Assembly (NCBI GenBank): GCA_002383375.1
Contig: DFYR01000039.1
Location: 1-31,036 of the forward strand
Direction of reading: 5' to 3'
From: Spirochaetaceae bacterium UBA4077
GTDB lineage: Bacteria > Spirochaetota > Spirochaetia > Treponematales > Rectinemataceae
Length of the DNA: 31,036 bases
The position numbers and the translations under genes were made by a program. Below the pieces are notes generated by a model, which saw nothing but the letters and a program-made list of their open reading frames with translations, had not been told where the DNA came from and did no database searches. Within the stretch, counting starts at the first letter, position 1. Every line of letters begins with the position of its first letter. Of the stretch, positions 6,214 to 14,147 are shown piece by piece.

Positions 6214-8097
6214 ATGAAGCAGGGTATCAGGAGTCTTTTTCTATCCCTCGCAGCCTGCATCCTGCTTTACGCCTGCGCTCATTCGCAGGCGAGTCTTCCG
6301 CCGATCAGAGACTTCCACAGCCTGAGCCTGGAGCAACTTGAGCTCCTGTCGCAGGAAGACCCGGAAGCCTGTCTCGAAAACCTCTCAGCCCTCCGCTCGG
6401 AACTCGGAGACGAAACAGACATGCAGCCCGCCTGGGTTGAGCTGGAGCAAAAAGCCCTTGAACGTTTGATCGAACGTTTGTCAAAAGAAGAAGCCGAGGG
6501 AGCCTGGGCGAGGGCGGAGATAAGCCTCTCATCCCTGGAAGCAGCACTGATAGCCCTTCCGGCCAACAGCATGCTCGAGGACTCTCTCGCAAACGTGGAA
6601 AATCTCCTGGAAGGAGCCCGGCTCAGGGTGCTCATGGGAAGGAGCGAGGAATTCCTGGCTAAAGGTCTCTACGCTCCCGGGGTAACATATCTCAATAGGG
6701 TACTTGATCTTCTGGACCAATCCGGCAGCGCCCGTCCGGCAGATCTGGATGATGTTTTCTTCACGGCATGGCTGGAACGCAGCATGCAAAAGGACGACAG
6801 GCTCACGATTGAGCGCCTGGCTGCCCTCTTTGCGCAGAAAACCTCGGACCAGACCCAATCCCAGGAAGCAGGACGGAACAGCTCGAGCACAAGCCCAACT
6901 GCGGAACTTCCTAAGACGAGCCTCGCGGAACTTGCTGAGGCGGTTGTAACTGTTCATGTCGACAAGGGATTGAAAATCCAGCGTGGTCTGGGTTATCCGG
7001 ACAGGGTGCTAGGAAGCGCCTTCCAGCTGGACGATCAGGGCTACTATCTGACCAATTACCATGTGATAGCCTCAGAGGTCGATCCTGAATACGAGGGATA
7101 TTCCAGCCTCAGTATTCGCCCCTACGACAAGCCGGAAGCTCGCATCCCCGCCAAGGTGCTGGGATGGAACGAGGAACTAGACTTGGCCCTCCTCAAAAGC
7201 GAGGCGGCGGACAGAACGCTATACCTTCATTCTCTCGCTGATCCAGCCAAAGGCCAGAGGGTTTATTCCATCGGAAGCCCCGTCGGGCTGGAAAGCAGCG
7301 TATCTTCGGGAATTGTAAGTGCGCCAGGACGGCGAATTCTTGCCAGGGGTGACGCCCTCCAGATCGATGTACCCGTCAATCCCGGAAGCTCGGGAGGCCC
7401 GCTTCTGGACGAGGATGGCAGGGTTGTGGGCTTGATATTCGCAGGTTTGAGCAATTTTCAAGGACTCAACTTTGCCCTTCCTCCCTCCTGGATTTCCAGC
7501 CTGCTGCCTTCGCTTTTCGAGGGAGGAAAAACCGAGCTTTCCTGGCTTGGCCTGGGCATGGCCAGAACACTGGACAGTTTCCTGGAGCTTAGCTACGTTT
7601 TTCCGTGGAGACAGGCTCTTAAGCCTGGGGACCGCATACTTGCCATCGACGGCGTGCCGGTGAAGGAGATATCCATCGCACAGCATCTGCTGACGGAGAA
7701 ACCGCTGTACTCCCTCACAGCCCTGGATATTCAAAGGGGTGAAAAAGAGCTTACACTCCTGGCAAAGACCCAAGCCATGCCCAAGAGCCCAATGGCCAAG
7801 GCGGTAAAAAGCGACTCCACCGAGGAATTACTCCAGGGCATGACAGGAATGCTCCTTACCCATGTATCTGGCTCCAGGGGCACCGGCGGCAGCTACAGGA
7901 TCCTCAAGCTCTGGCCAGGCCTTCCCGGCGACGAATCCGGCCTACGGGAAGGGGATTTGATCAAATTCATCCGTTACCGCCATGTCAGCGACGAGGCACT
8001 GGCTGTCTTCGATCTCAGCGTCAAATCCCCTGCTTCCGGATACCTGGAAAAAACCATGCGCCTCGTTCTCAGTCTGGAAATGAACAACTTTCTATAA
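6214..8097 (+). CDS. HtrA-like trypsin-fold serine protease, predicted lipoprotein
   Basis: This 627-aa protein has a lipoprotein signal peptide with box LYAC (Cys21), so it is probably anchored in the envelope facing the periplasm. Residues about 25-205 form a Glu/Leu/Ala-rich helical region, possibly TPR-like. A Ser/Thr/Gln-rich linker follows to about 235. A trypsin-like domain then shows the triad His283 (NYHV), Asp323 (ELDLALL) and Ser393 (NPGSSGGP). Two PDZ-like segments follow, around GDRILAIDGVPV and around GLREGDLIKFI. This resembles DegP/HtrA with an added N-terminal helical domain. It starts 11 nt after ftsH with only a poor Shine-Dalgarno match and probably depends on coupling. 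The pairing suggests a shared envelope protein-quality-control role, which is inference. The substrate is unknown. Confidence 0.88.
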   Translation: MKQGIRSLFLSLAACILLYACAHSQASLPPIRDFHSLSLEQLELLSQEDPEACLENLSALRSELGDETDMQPAWVELEQKALERLIERLSKEEAEGAWARAEISLSSLEAALIALPANSMLEDSLANVENLLEGARLRVLMGRSEEFLAKGLYAPGVTYLNRVLDLLDQSGSARPADLDDVFFTAWLERSMQKDDRLTIERLAALFAQKTSDQTQSQEAGRNSSSTSPTAELPKTSLAELAEAVVTVHVDKGLKIQRGLGYPDRVLGSAFQLDDQGYYLTNYHVIASEVDPEYEGYSSLSIRPYDKPEARIPAKVLGWNEELDLALLKSEAADRTLYLHSLADPAKGQRVYSIGSPVGLESSVSSGIVSAPGRRILARGDALQIDVPVNPGSSGGPLLDEDGRVVGLIFAGLSNFQGLNFALPPSWISSLLPSLFEGGKTELSWLGLGMARTLDSFLELSYVFPWRQALKPGDRILAIDGVPVKEISIAQHLLTEKPLYSLTALDIQRGEKELTLLAKTQAMPKSPMAKAVKSDSTEELLQGMTGMLLTHVSGSRGTGGSYRILKLWPGLPGDESGLREGDLIKFIRYRHVSDEALAVFDLSVKSPASGYLEKTMRLVLSLEMNNFL

Positions 8098-8098
8098 T
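8093..8098 (+). promoter_or_regulatory. Possible -10 box for the hybrid kinase gene
   Basis: A perfect TATAAT overlaps the end of the protease gene. No acceptable -35 hexamer is found at 16-18 nt upstream and there is no TGn extension, so this is weak evidence for an internal promoter. Confidence 0.25.
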
Positions 8099-8161
8099 AC
8101 GATACTCAAAAGGCCGCCCTGGAGCTTTTGTACATCTGCGGTCTCGCGGAGCGAAAAGACG

Positions 8162-10114
8162 ATAAAAGCGCGCATCGCACTACTGGAAAAAAATCCCATC
8201 CTCGCTCTAGACATGCAAAGGACCCTGGAAAGGGCTGGCTACGACGCACAGTCGGTTTTCAGCAGCGTCGAGAAGTACCTCTCCGCCGCATCCTCCACCG
8301 CCTTCGACCTTCTCATTGTCGATCAAAGCCTGAGCTCCGAACTGGAGTCGGCAACTAAAACCGGGAAGGAGGGGCTTGGAACCTGCTCCGTGCCCTATAT
8401 CTGTCTGGCGAAGCTTTCGGATGAATCCCCGAATCCTGAAAAGGACGGTGCCGGAGCCCTGGGCATCCTTGTAAAACCCTTTTCCGCCAAAGACCTGCTA
8501 GGAACCCTTGAAATAGCCCTTTACAGGGCAAAAATGGAAAAAAGGCTGAGTATAGAGGAAAAACGCTACCGGGAACTCTTCGATTTCAGTCTCTCTCCCC
8601 GTTGCCTTTCTATACCGGGGGGGAGAATTGTCGAGAGCAATGCGGCTTTCCGAAACCTTTTTTCACCCCTACATGATGATTTTTCGCTGAAGGATTTTTT
8701 TACATCCGATTCCCACTGGAATGCTATAAACGAACGTTTAGAGGAAGGAAAGGCCGTCCAGGGCAGGGAACTGGGCATGAAGGATGCCAAAGGCAGGGAA
8801 CTCAAGATTGTGGCCTCTATTGCGAGGTTCGACGACCCCCGTTACGGTTCCTTGCTTTCCTGGGAGTTTTTCGACCTCACTGAGGCACAGCGCCTCAGGG
8901 AGGAGCTGATGCAATCCCAGAAGATGGATGCCCTGGGCAAGCTCGCAGGCGTCATAGCTCACGATTTCAACAATATTCTTACCACCATAGTAGGGCATGC
9001 CGAGATGCTTCGCATGGATCTCTCGGGCGATCTAGGGGGAAGCAAGGATATCGACGGCATCAACGCCGGCGCTTCGAGGGCAGCCAGGCTCACTCGTCAG
9101 TTGCTGGGTTTTTCCAGAAAGCAGCCCTATAAGCCCAAACTAGTCGATATTTCCCAGCTATTACGGGAAACCGAGGACATGCTCAAAAAGCTCGCCGGAG
9201 AATCGATTCTCTTTTCACTCAGCCTCCCGGGCGCCGCCTTGCCGGTTTTCATCGATCCTATCCAGATAGAGCAGGCGCTGATGAACCTGGTCGTGAACGC
9301 CAGAGATGCACTACAGGGCAAGCCTTCAGGTTCGATCGCCGTCTTCGCCCGCTGCAAGACCCTTACACAGGCCGCCATACTTCGCGGTCGGGAACTTACA
9401 CCAGGCGACTACGCCGTCATCAGTGTCGCCGACACGGGATGCGGAATCCCCCTCGGCCTGGCCGAAAAAATATTCGATCCCTTCTTTACAACCAAGGGCT
9501 TACAGAGAGGCACCGGCTTAGGGCTTGCCATCGTCGACTCGGTCATCAGCGCGGGCGGCGGCATCGTGGAAGTAACCAGCCAAGAGGGGGAGGGCAGCGA
9601 ATTCAGACTCTGGCTTCCCCTTGCAGGACGCCGGGATGCCCGCCCGGAGGCTGAGGAGTCGATCAACCCTGTCCAGGATTCTACGCTAGAGCTGCCCAAG
9701 GGACTCTCCCTCCTCATCGTGGATGACGATGAAGAGCTTCTGGGTTTTCTGGCCTATGTAGCCACAAGAGCCGGCGCCCGGGTAAGCACCGCCCGCAACG
9801 GGGGCGAAGCCCTCATCCTGGCAGAAAAGCAGAGCTTCAGCGCTCTGGTTATCGATGTGAACCTTCCCGGACTGGATGGCTTCAGTCTCTACGAACGACT
9901 CGTCCAGGCTTACCCCGCCGTCACTATTCCCTGTGTTTTCATCTCCGGCAGGATGGGACAGGAGGGAGGGAAAAGCTCTCCACATAAAGGCGGCCATAGG
10001 GCGGAAAAAAACATTCCCGAGACTTCGCGGTTCCTGGAGAAACCCTTTACTCCCTGGCAGCTAATAGGGGCAGTAAAGGCAAGTCTTGGATCAGGAGAGG
10101 ATCATACGATATAG
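8162..10114 (+). CDS. Hybrid sensor histidine kinase (receiver-PAS-HisKA-HATPase-receiver)
   Basis: The first ATG is at 8213, but the frame is open upstream to 8084. The codons just before the ATG encode RIALLEKNPILALD, the missing first strand and helix of the N-terminal receiver. I therefore place the start at the ATA at 8162, with GGAG 10 nt upstream (8148-8151); no ATG, GTG or TTG exists in the open part. With this start the receiver Asp is residue 54, as expected, rather than 37. Following domains, numbered from 8162: a PAS-like region about 135-245, HisKA with HDFNN (His267), HATPase boxes NLVVNARDAL, DTGCGIP and GTGLGLAIV, and a C-terminal receiver with DDDEE, Asp565 and LEKPF. It is probably cytoplasmic, since no membrane segments are seen. 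The 3' end overlaps the convergent ABC ATPase gene by 24 nt. The signal and output are unknown. Confidence 0.85.
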   Translation: MKARIALLEKNPILALDMQRTLERAGYDAQSVFSSVEKYLSAASSTAFDLLIVDQSLSSELESATKTGKEGLGTCSVPYICLAKLSDESPNPEKDGAGALGILVKPFSAKDLLGTLEIALYRAKMEKRLSIEEKRYRELFDFSLSPRCLSIPGGRIVESNAAFRNLFSPLHDDFSLKDFFTSDSHWNAINERLEEGKAVQGRELGMKDAKGRELKIVASIARFDDPRYGSLLSWEFFDLTEAQRLREELMQSQKMDALGKLAGVIAHDFNNILTTIVGHAEMLRMDLSGDLGGSKDIDGINAGASRAARLTRQLLGFSRKQPYKPKLVDISQLLRETEDMLKKLAGESILFSLSLPGAALPVFIDPIQIEQALMNLVVNARDALQGKPSGSIAVFARCKTLTQAAILRGRELTPGDYAVISVADTGCGIPLGLAEKIFDPFFTTKGLQRGTGLGLAIVDSVISAGGGIVEVTSQEGEGSEFRLWLPLAGRRDARPEAEESINPVQDSTLELPKGLSLLIVDDDEELLGFLAYVATRAGARVSTARNGGEALILAEKQSFSALVIDVNLPGLDGFSLYERLVQAYPAVTIPCVFISGRMGQEGGKSSPHKGGHRAEKNIPETSRFLEKPFTPWQLIGAVKASLGSGEDHTI

Positions 10115-10819
10115 CCGCTCTTCCAGTTCGCTGAAATCCTTAGAGCCGTAGCGCCGCGTCTCTCTGGACGTATCGATGGAGAAAGTATCCAGAAGCCGTG
10201 CCGGCCTTGATGAGAAAACGAGTATCCTGTCGGCCAGATAAAGGGCGTCCTGCACGTCGTGGGTGACAAAAATCGTCGTCCTCTTTTCCTCTCTCCAGAG
10301 CAGGGAAAAAAGATCCATCAGATCGATTCGAAGTTTCAGATCCACCGAAGCAAAGGCCTCGTCCAGGAGCAGCACGTCGGAGGGATAGGAAAATGCCCTT
10401 GCCAGCGAGAGCCTTCTGCGCATACCCCCAGAAAGCTGAAGGGGCTTGAAGGCAGTATAGGCTTCGAGGCCGGCGGCTGTGATAAAGCGCAGCGCGCGCT
10501 CCCTGGAGGTTTTTTCGTCATCCAGGCCCGAGAGGGCGAAAAGGATGTTATCCAGGCAGGAGAGCCAAGGAAGAAGGCGCGGATCCTGGAACGAGTAGGA
10601 AAAGCTCAGCTGGGGAAATCCGATGAGTCTACCCGAATCGGCAGGGATCAAGCCTGCCAGGATATTGAGAAAACTCGTTTTTCCGCAGCCCGAGGGGCCG
10701 AGGATGGCTGTCACTGAAGAAGGTGGAAAGTCGGCGCTGATGCCGGAGATGATCTGCCGATTTCCGAAGCTTTTCACGATGTCTTGGGTCTGTAAAAGCT
10801 GCTGTTTCGACAGGCTCAT
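10091..10819 (-). CDS. ABC transporter ATP-binding protein (nitrate/sulfonate-type family)
   Basis: This 242-aa ATPase belongs to an SsuB/TauB-like importer. The motifs are in normal order: Walker A GPSGCGKT (41-48), Q-loop FQDPRLLPW, signature LSGGMRRRLSLARA, Walker B VLLLDEAFASVD and the switch His in THDVQDAL. The ATG at 10819 overlaps the permease stop by 4 nt (ATGA), indicating translational coupling. The frame is open far upstream inside the permease gene, but that part has no homology and is not included. It is the last gene of the secA-NFACT-ABC unit. Its final 24 nt lie over the end of the convergent kinase gene, so no dedicated terminator is visible. The substrate cannot be decided from the ATPase. 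Confidence 0.9.
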   Translation of the reverse strand: MSLSKQQLLQTQDIVKSFGNRQIISGISADFPPSSVTAILGPSGCGKTSFLNILAGLIPADSGRLIGFPQLSFSYSFQDPRLLPWLSCLDNILFALSGLDDEKTSRERALRFITAAGLEAYTAFKPLQLSGGMRRRLSLARAFSYPSDVLLLDEAFASVDLKLRIDLMDLFSLLWREEKRTTIFVTHDVQDALYLADRILVFSSRPARLLDTFSIDTSRETRRYGSKDFSELEERLYRMILS

Positions 10820-11637
10820 GTCGGGCGCTCCATTCTGCCTTTTTCTAGTCTCCGGGAAGCAAAACCCAGGATGAACTCGCTCATACCGCACAAAAAGACT
10901 GTCGCCGCAGCCCAGGCCAGCACGGAAGCCGTATCCAGCGAAAGCCGGGCGTCCTGCATGCCCGTGCCGAGGGCGAAGGCCGGCTGGCTCAAAAGCTCGC
11001 CGGCGACAACGACCTTCCAGCTTATGCCCAGGGCGCTCTTGGCACCGGTTAAAAAATACGGGCTGGCCGAGGGGAGCCTCAGCCTGAACAGGATTGTCCG
11101 CGCTGGGACCTTGAATACAGTGGCCATCTGAAGCAGTTCGGGATCCACCGATTCGATGCCGGCGCAGGTCGAGCCGTGGATAAGAGGGTAGGCCATGAGG
11201 AAGGCGGAAAAAATCGGCACCCCGGAGGCGGGCAGCCAGAACATGGCTACAAGAATGAGGGCAAGGACCGGCGTGGCCCGAATAGTAGTAAGAAAGGGAG
11301 CGATAAAGGACTTGAAGAATCCGCTCAGCGCGGCGATGGTTCCGCTGAGGCCGCCCACAAGCGTGGAGAGGGCAAAGGCGATGCCCACCCTGCGTAGGCT
11401 GCCCAGAACGGCTGTCCAAAATCCAGGACCGCTGGCTATGCGCAGGAAAGAAGCGACGACCTCGCCAGGCGGCGGTAGGATGAGAGAGCTTCCAACCATG
11501 CCTGAAGCAAGGCGCCAGAGGAGAACTGCGGCGCAGATCCCTAAAAGACCGAAGCCCAGTTTTCCGCTTGGCTCATTCCGCTTTTGCCTTTGGCCGCGCT
11601 CGACAGTCAAGTTTTTTGGATCACCGGGGGGCCGCAT
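10816..11637 (-). CDS. ABC transporter permease (nitrate/sulfonate-type family)
   Basis: This 273-aa integral membrane protein has a basic, Pro/Gly-rich cytoplasmic N-terminus (about residues 1-25) and roughly six hydrophobic segments. A BPD_transp_1-type EAA loop (VDPELLQMATVFKVPA with a Gly/Ala-rich continuation) docks the ATPase. The LILPPPGEVV segment after the first helix is typical of SsuC/TauC permeases. The ATG at 11637 has GGAGG a few nt upstream. Longer readings into the binding-protein gene are rejected because they lose homology. It begins 16 nt after the binding-protein stop and ends with a 4-nt overlap with the ATPase gene. Confidence 0.9.
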   Translation of the reverse strand: MRPPGDPKNLTVERGQRQKRNEPSGKLGFGLLGICAAVLLWRLASGMVGSSLILPPPGEVVASFLRIASGPGFWTAVLGSLRRVGIAFALSTLVGGLSGTIAALSGFFKSFIAPFLTTIRATPVLALILVAMFWLPASGVPIFSAFLMAYPLIHGSTCAGIESVDPELLQMATVFKVPARTILFRLRLPSASPYFLTGAKSALGISWKVVVAGELLSQPAFALGTGMQDARLSLDTASVLAWAAATVFLCGMSEFILGFASRRLEKGRMERPT

Positions 11638-11653
11638 TATCCTCCATCCCTGT

Positions 11654-12613
11654 TCAATAATAGAATTTTTCGTCTGGAAGCCTGCCGCCCACCGAACCAG
11701 GATCGGCTTCCAGAAAAAGACTGAGCATGGCCTCGATGCTCGAGCGGGCATCGGAAGCCCGCAGGTATACATAGGCGGACTTAGGTATTGCGGCTTCGGC
11801 AACTGCTGCCTTCATTCCCAGGTCAAGGGATTCGATAAGCTTGGCCGATTCTGAAGGCTCCCTGACGGTTTTCTCTATTGAAGCCCGGTATGCTTCGTCG
11901 ATCGCCTCCACGACGCCCGTTTTCGATGCTGTCAGTTTTTCGGTGATCACGAAGAGCGACATGGGATAGCTTTCCATGCCGCTTGCCCGCCTCCAGAGCT
12001 CATCCAGGTCAACGACCTGTCTGAGATTGGGGTTCAGCTTCAGCGCCTGGGTAGCGAAGGGTTCAGGCAACACTGCCGCGTTGATCCGTCCTGCGGCGAG
12101 CTGGGCAGCCATTTCGGGATAGGCGAGGTTGTATTTGGGAACGTAGTCTGTTCCGGCTTTCAAGCCAGCCTTGTCGGTCAGGTAGCGAAACAGATAATCC
12201 GGCGTAGCCTTCTGGCCGGCGACGTAGATTTCTCTTCCCCTGATGCTCTCGAGGCTGTTCATGGCCGGATCGGCGCTGAGGAATTTGACCATGCCGTTGC
12301 CGACCACAGCCAGCGCTTTTACAGGAATTCCTGAATTGTAGAGCTTTACGGCTACGTTGAGGGGAAGAACAGCGCCCTGTATTTCTCCTGAGACGAGCTT
12401 TGCGGTTACTATGTCGGCGCCGCCAGCGACGCTGAACTGAACGCGGGCATGACCGGCTTTAGGGGGGTCCTTCATCATCCAAGCAGCCGCCATGCCCGAT
12501 GGTCCCTTCAATATGGACAGGGTATAGGTTTCGACAGAATCGGCTCCCAAGGGGGCGAGGCTGAGGATGAGCAAAAGCGGTAGGCATAGCGCTGCCTTCC
12601 AATACCGGTACAT
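11654..12613 (-). CDS. ABC transporter substrate-binding protein, NMT1/SsuA-like
   Basis: This 319-aa periplasmic solute receptor has a Sec signal peptide over residues 1-24 ending near PLGA-DS. No lipobox is apparent, unlike many spirochaete binding proteins. The mature part has the NMT1/SsuA pattern: KGPSGMAAAWMM near the start, a central GREIYVAG-x-KATPDYLFRY and AAQLAAGRINAAVLPEPF. The family covers nitrate, sulfonate, taurine, thiamine-precursor and related ligands, and the ligand here cannot be told from sequence. The ATG overlaps the NFACT stop by one base (TAATG) and has a perfect AGGAGG 7 nt upstream, so it is strongly translated within the secA-NFACT-ABC unit. Confidence 0.88.
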   Translation of the reverse strand: MYRYWKAALCLPLLLILSLAPLGADSVETYTLSILKGPSGMAAAWMMKDPPKAGHARVQFSVAGGADIVTAKLVSGEIQGAVLPLNVAVKLYNSGIPVKALAVVGNGMVKFLSADPAMNSLESIRGREIYVAGQKATPDYLFRYLTDKAGLKAGTDYVPKYNLAYPEMAAQLAAGRINAAVLPEPFATQALKLNPNLRQVVDLDELWRRASGMESYPMSLFVITEKLTASKTGVVEAIDEAYRASIEKTVREPSESAKLIESLDLGMKAAVAEAAIPKSAYVYLRASDARSSIEAMLSLFLEADPGSVGGRLPDEKFYY

Positions 12614-14118
12614 TAATTACCTCCTGAAGATTGGGCTAGTATTTCTCTAAGCTTTTTTTCATCCAGTCGGATAAAGAGGTTTTTTTCCATGCTCGGGCTG
12701 ACGAGCCCCTTGGTCTCCCCCTTTATCCGCCTGAGATGCTTTACCTGGGTATAGTATACATTAGCTTCGGAATTTTTTCTCGCTTTCGAGTAATAGACCG
12801 CTAGGGTTCCCGCATCCAGCAGGATGTCCAAGGGCACGCTCTTGTCGCGCCGGGCTTTGATGAAAACATAGGAACCGGAATAGTCCCGCACGTGAAGCCA
12901 GAGATCGGAGCCTCTTGTATGTCGCCTCAGGAGTTCATCGTTTTCTTTGGCCGAGCGTCCCACCAGAAGTGTCCAGCCTTTTTTTTCGATCCAGAGGCAA
13001 GGATAGGGCTTCTTAGGCTTTTCACGGACCGTGCCGCCCCTTTCCAGGGCTTTGGCGATGGCAAAGGGGTCGGTCTGGGCGAAGAGTCGATCTCTCCATT
13101 CTTGGAGAGTGTCGCGGGATGCTTCCAGCCTCTGGCGTTCCCCTTTCAAGTCTTCCAGGCTCGAGTCAGCCTTTTTTGCCCTTTCGTAGTATCGCGCAGC
13201 GTTCCCTATGTGGTCGAGTCTGGGATCGATCTGAATGGATATCGTTTTACCAGAATAAAAATCCTGGGCTTCCACAAAGCGGGAAGTCTCCTGGCCTGAT
13301 TCTGGCTTCTGCTTCGTCCAGGGAGGGCAAGCCATCAGAATGTCGCCGATCTGCCTGAGCCGGGCTCCCTGGGAGGCTTCGGCGATGAGGGTATCGATTT
13401 CACTGATCTTAGTCTGGTGAAAAACTAATTGATCCGTATATCGTTCTTCCACCTTCTCCAGAAGATTCTCCATGGACAGGGCTCCGCCCCGGGCGGAATA
13501 CCAGGCGGCGATTTTTTCTGAAAAAGACCCTTCTCCCGCGAATTCCCTTATCTGGAGTCTATCCAGCTTATTTGCCATGTCGGACTGCGCGGACGGAAGA
13601 ACGCGGGCTTCCTGGACGGCCTGGCCAGCAGGCGGGGCTGCTGTGCCGGCCAGCAGTTCTTCAACCCTACAGGGCATCCCCGACACCTCGCCTTTTCCAG
13701 GTTTTCTGTACATCACGTCGACGATTTGGTTCTGCTCATCAGCCAGAATAGCGTTGGCAGCCCCGCTCCAAAGGCGGATATAAAGACGATAGCTTTGGCC
13801 TTCGGCATGTGAAAAATCCATTCTGAGGATTCTTTCCCTTCCCAGCTGCCGTATGGAACGTAGCGTTGCGCCGCGCAGGTGGGAACGAAGGCATTCCATA
13901 AAGCGCAAGGGCCTTTCGTTCTTTGCAGGCAGAGCGTCTATCAGGTGAATTCTGCAGGAACCGGCACCTAGGCCGATAAATACATCCCGGAGTCCCCTGG
14001 GTCCATAGAATTCCAGAACGAGACTGTCGTAGCTAGGCTGGATGACCTTCTGAACCTTAGAGCCTTCAATATCCAGTTCCGAGAGAACGAGATCTATTTC
14101 CTTGTAATTGAGGGACAT
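12613..14118 (-). CDS. rqcH: NFACT family protein (RqcH / Rqc2 homologue, FbpA-like)
   Basis: This 501-aa protein has the NFACT-N domain (about 1-140), a HhH-like and coiled-coil middle (about 190-345) and the NFACT-R domain (about 380-500) with DLWLHVRDYSGSYVFIK. Bacterial RqcH binds the obstructed 50S subunit with peptidyl-tRNA and recruits tRNA-Ala to add C-terminal Ala tails for degradation. Older names are fibronectin-binding protein FbpA or PavA. At the position of the essential Asp-Arg pair of B. subtilis RqcH (Asp97-Arg98), this protein has Glu95-Arg96 (LGRERIL). The ATG at 14118 is chosen because the MSLNYKEI start fits the family; the frame opens further upstream only inside secA. 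It lies 29 nt after the secA stop. Confidence 0.88.
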   Translation of the reverse strand: MSLNYKEIDLVLSELDIEGSKVQKVIQPSYDSLVLEFYGPRGLRDVFIGLGAGSCRIHLIDALPAKNERPLRFMECLRSHLRGATLRSIRQLGRERILRMDFSHAEGQSYRLYIRLWSGAANAILADEQNQIVDVMYRKPGKGEVSGMPCRVEELLAGTAAPPAGQAVQEARVLPSAQSDMANKLDRLQIREFAGEGSFSEKIAAWYSARGGALSMENLLEKVEERYTDQLVFHQTKISEIDTLIAEASQGARLRQIGDILMACPPWTKQKPESGQETSRFVEAQDFYSGKTISIQIDPRLDHIGNAARYYERAKKADSSLEDLKGERQRLEASRDTLQEWRDRLFAQTDPFAIAKALERGGTVREKPKKPYPCLWIEKKGWTLLVGRSAKENDELLRRHTRGSDLWLHVRDYSGSYVFIKARRDKSVPLDILLDAGTLAVYYSKARKNSEANVYYTQVKHLRRIKGETKGLVSPSMEKNLFIRLDEKKLREILAQSSGGN

Positions 14119-14147
14119 GTTAAAGGCAAACCTTGTTGCCTGAGCTA

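Noticed and set aside
8108..8131. 14-nt identity (aaaaggccgccctg) with the terminator at 27-56, perhaps a second terminator
   Set aside because: The matching right arm is missing and only a 5-bp AAAAG/CTTTT pairing remains. One or two chance 14-mer repeats are expected in 31 kb.
8128..8358. 76-codon TTG-started frame at the kinase 5' end
   Set aside because: It overlaps the receiver coding frame, lacks a domain and has a basic, random-looking composition.
10820..11419. 200-codon N-terminal extension of the ABC ATPase frame
   Set aside because: It runs out of frame through the conserved permease gene; homology and the ATGA coupling both put the ATPase start at 10819.
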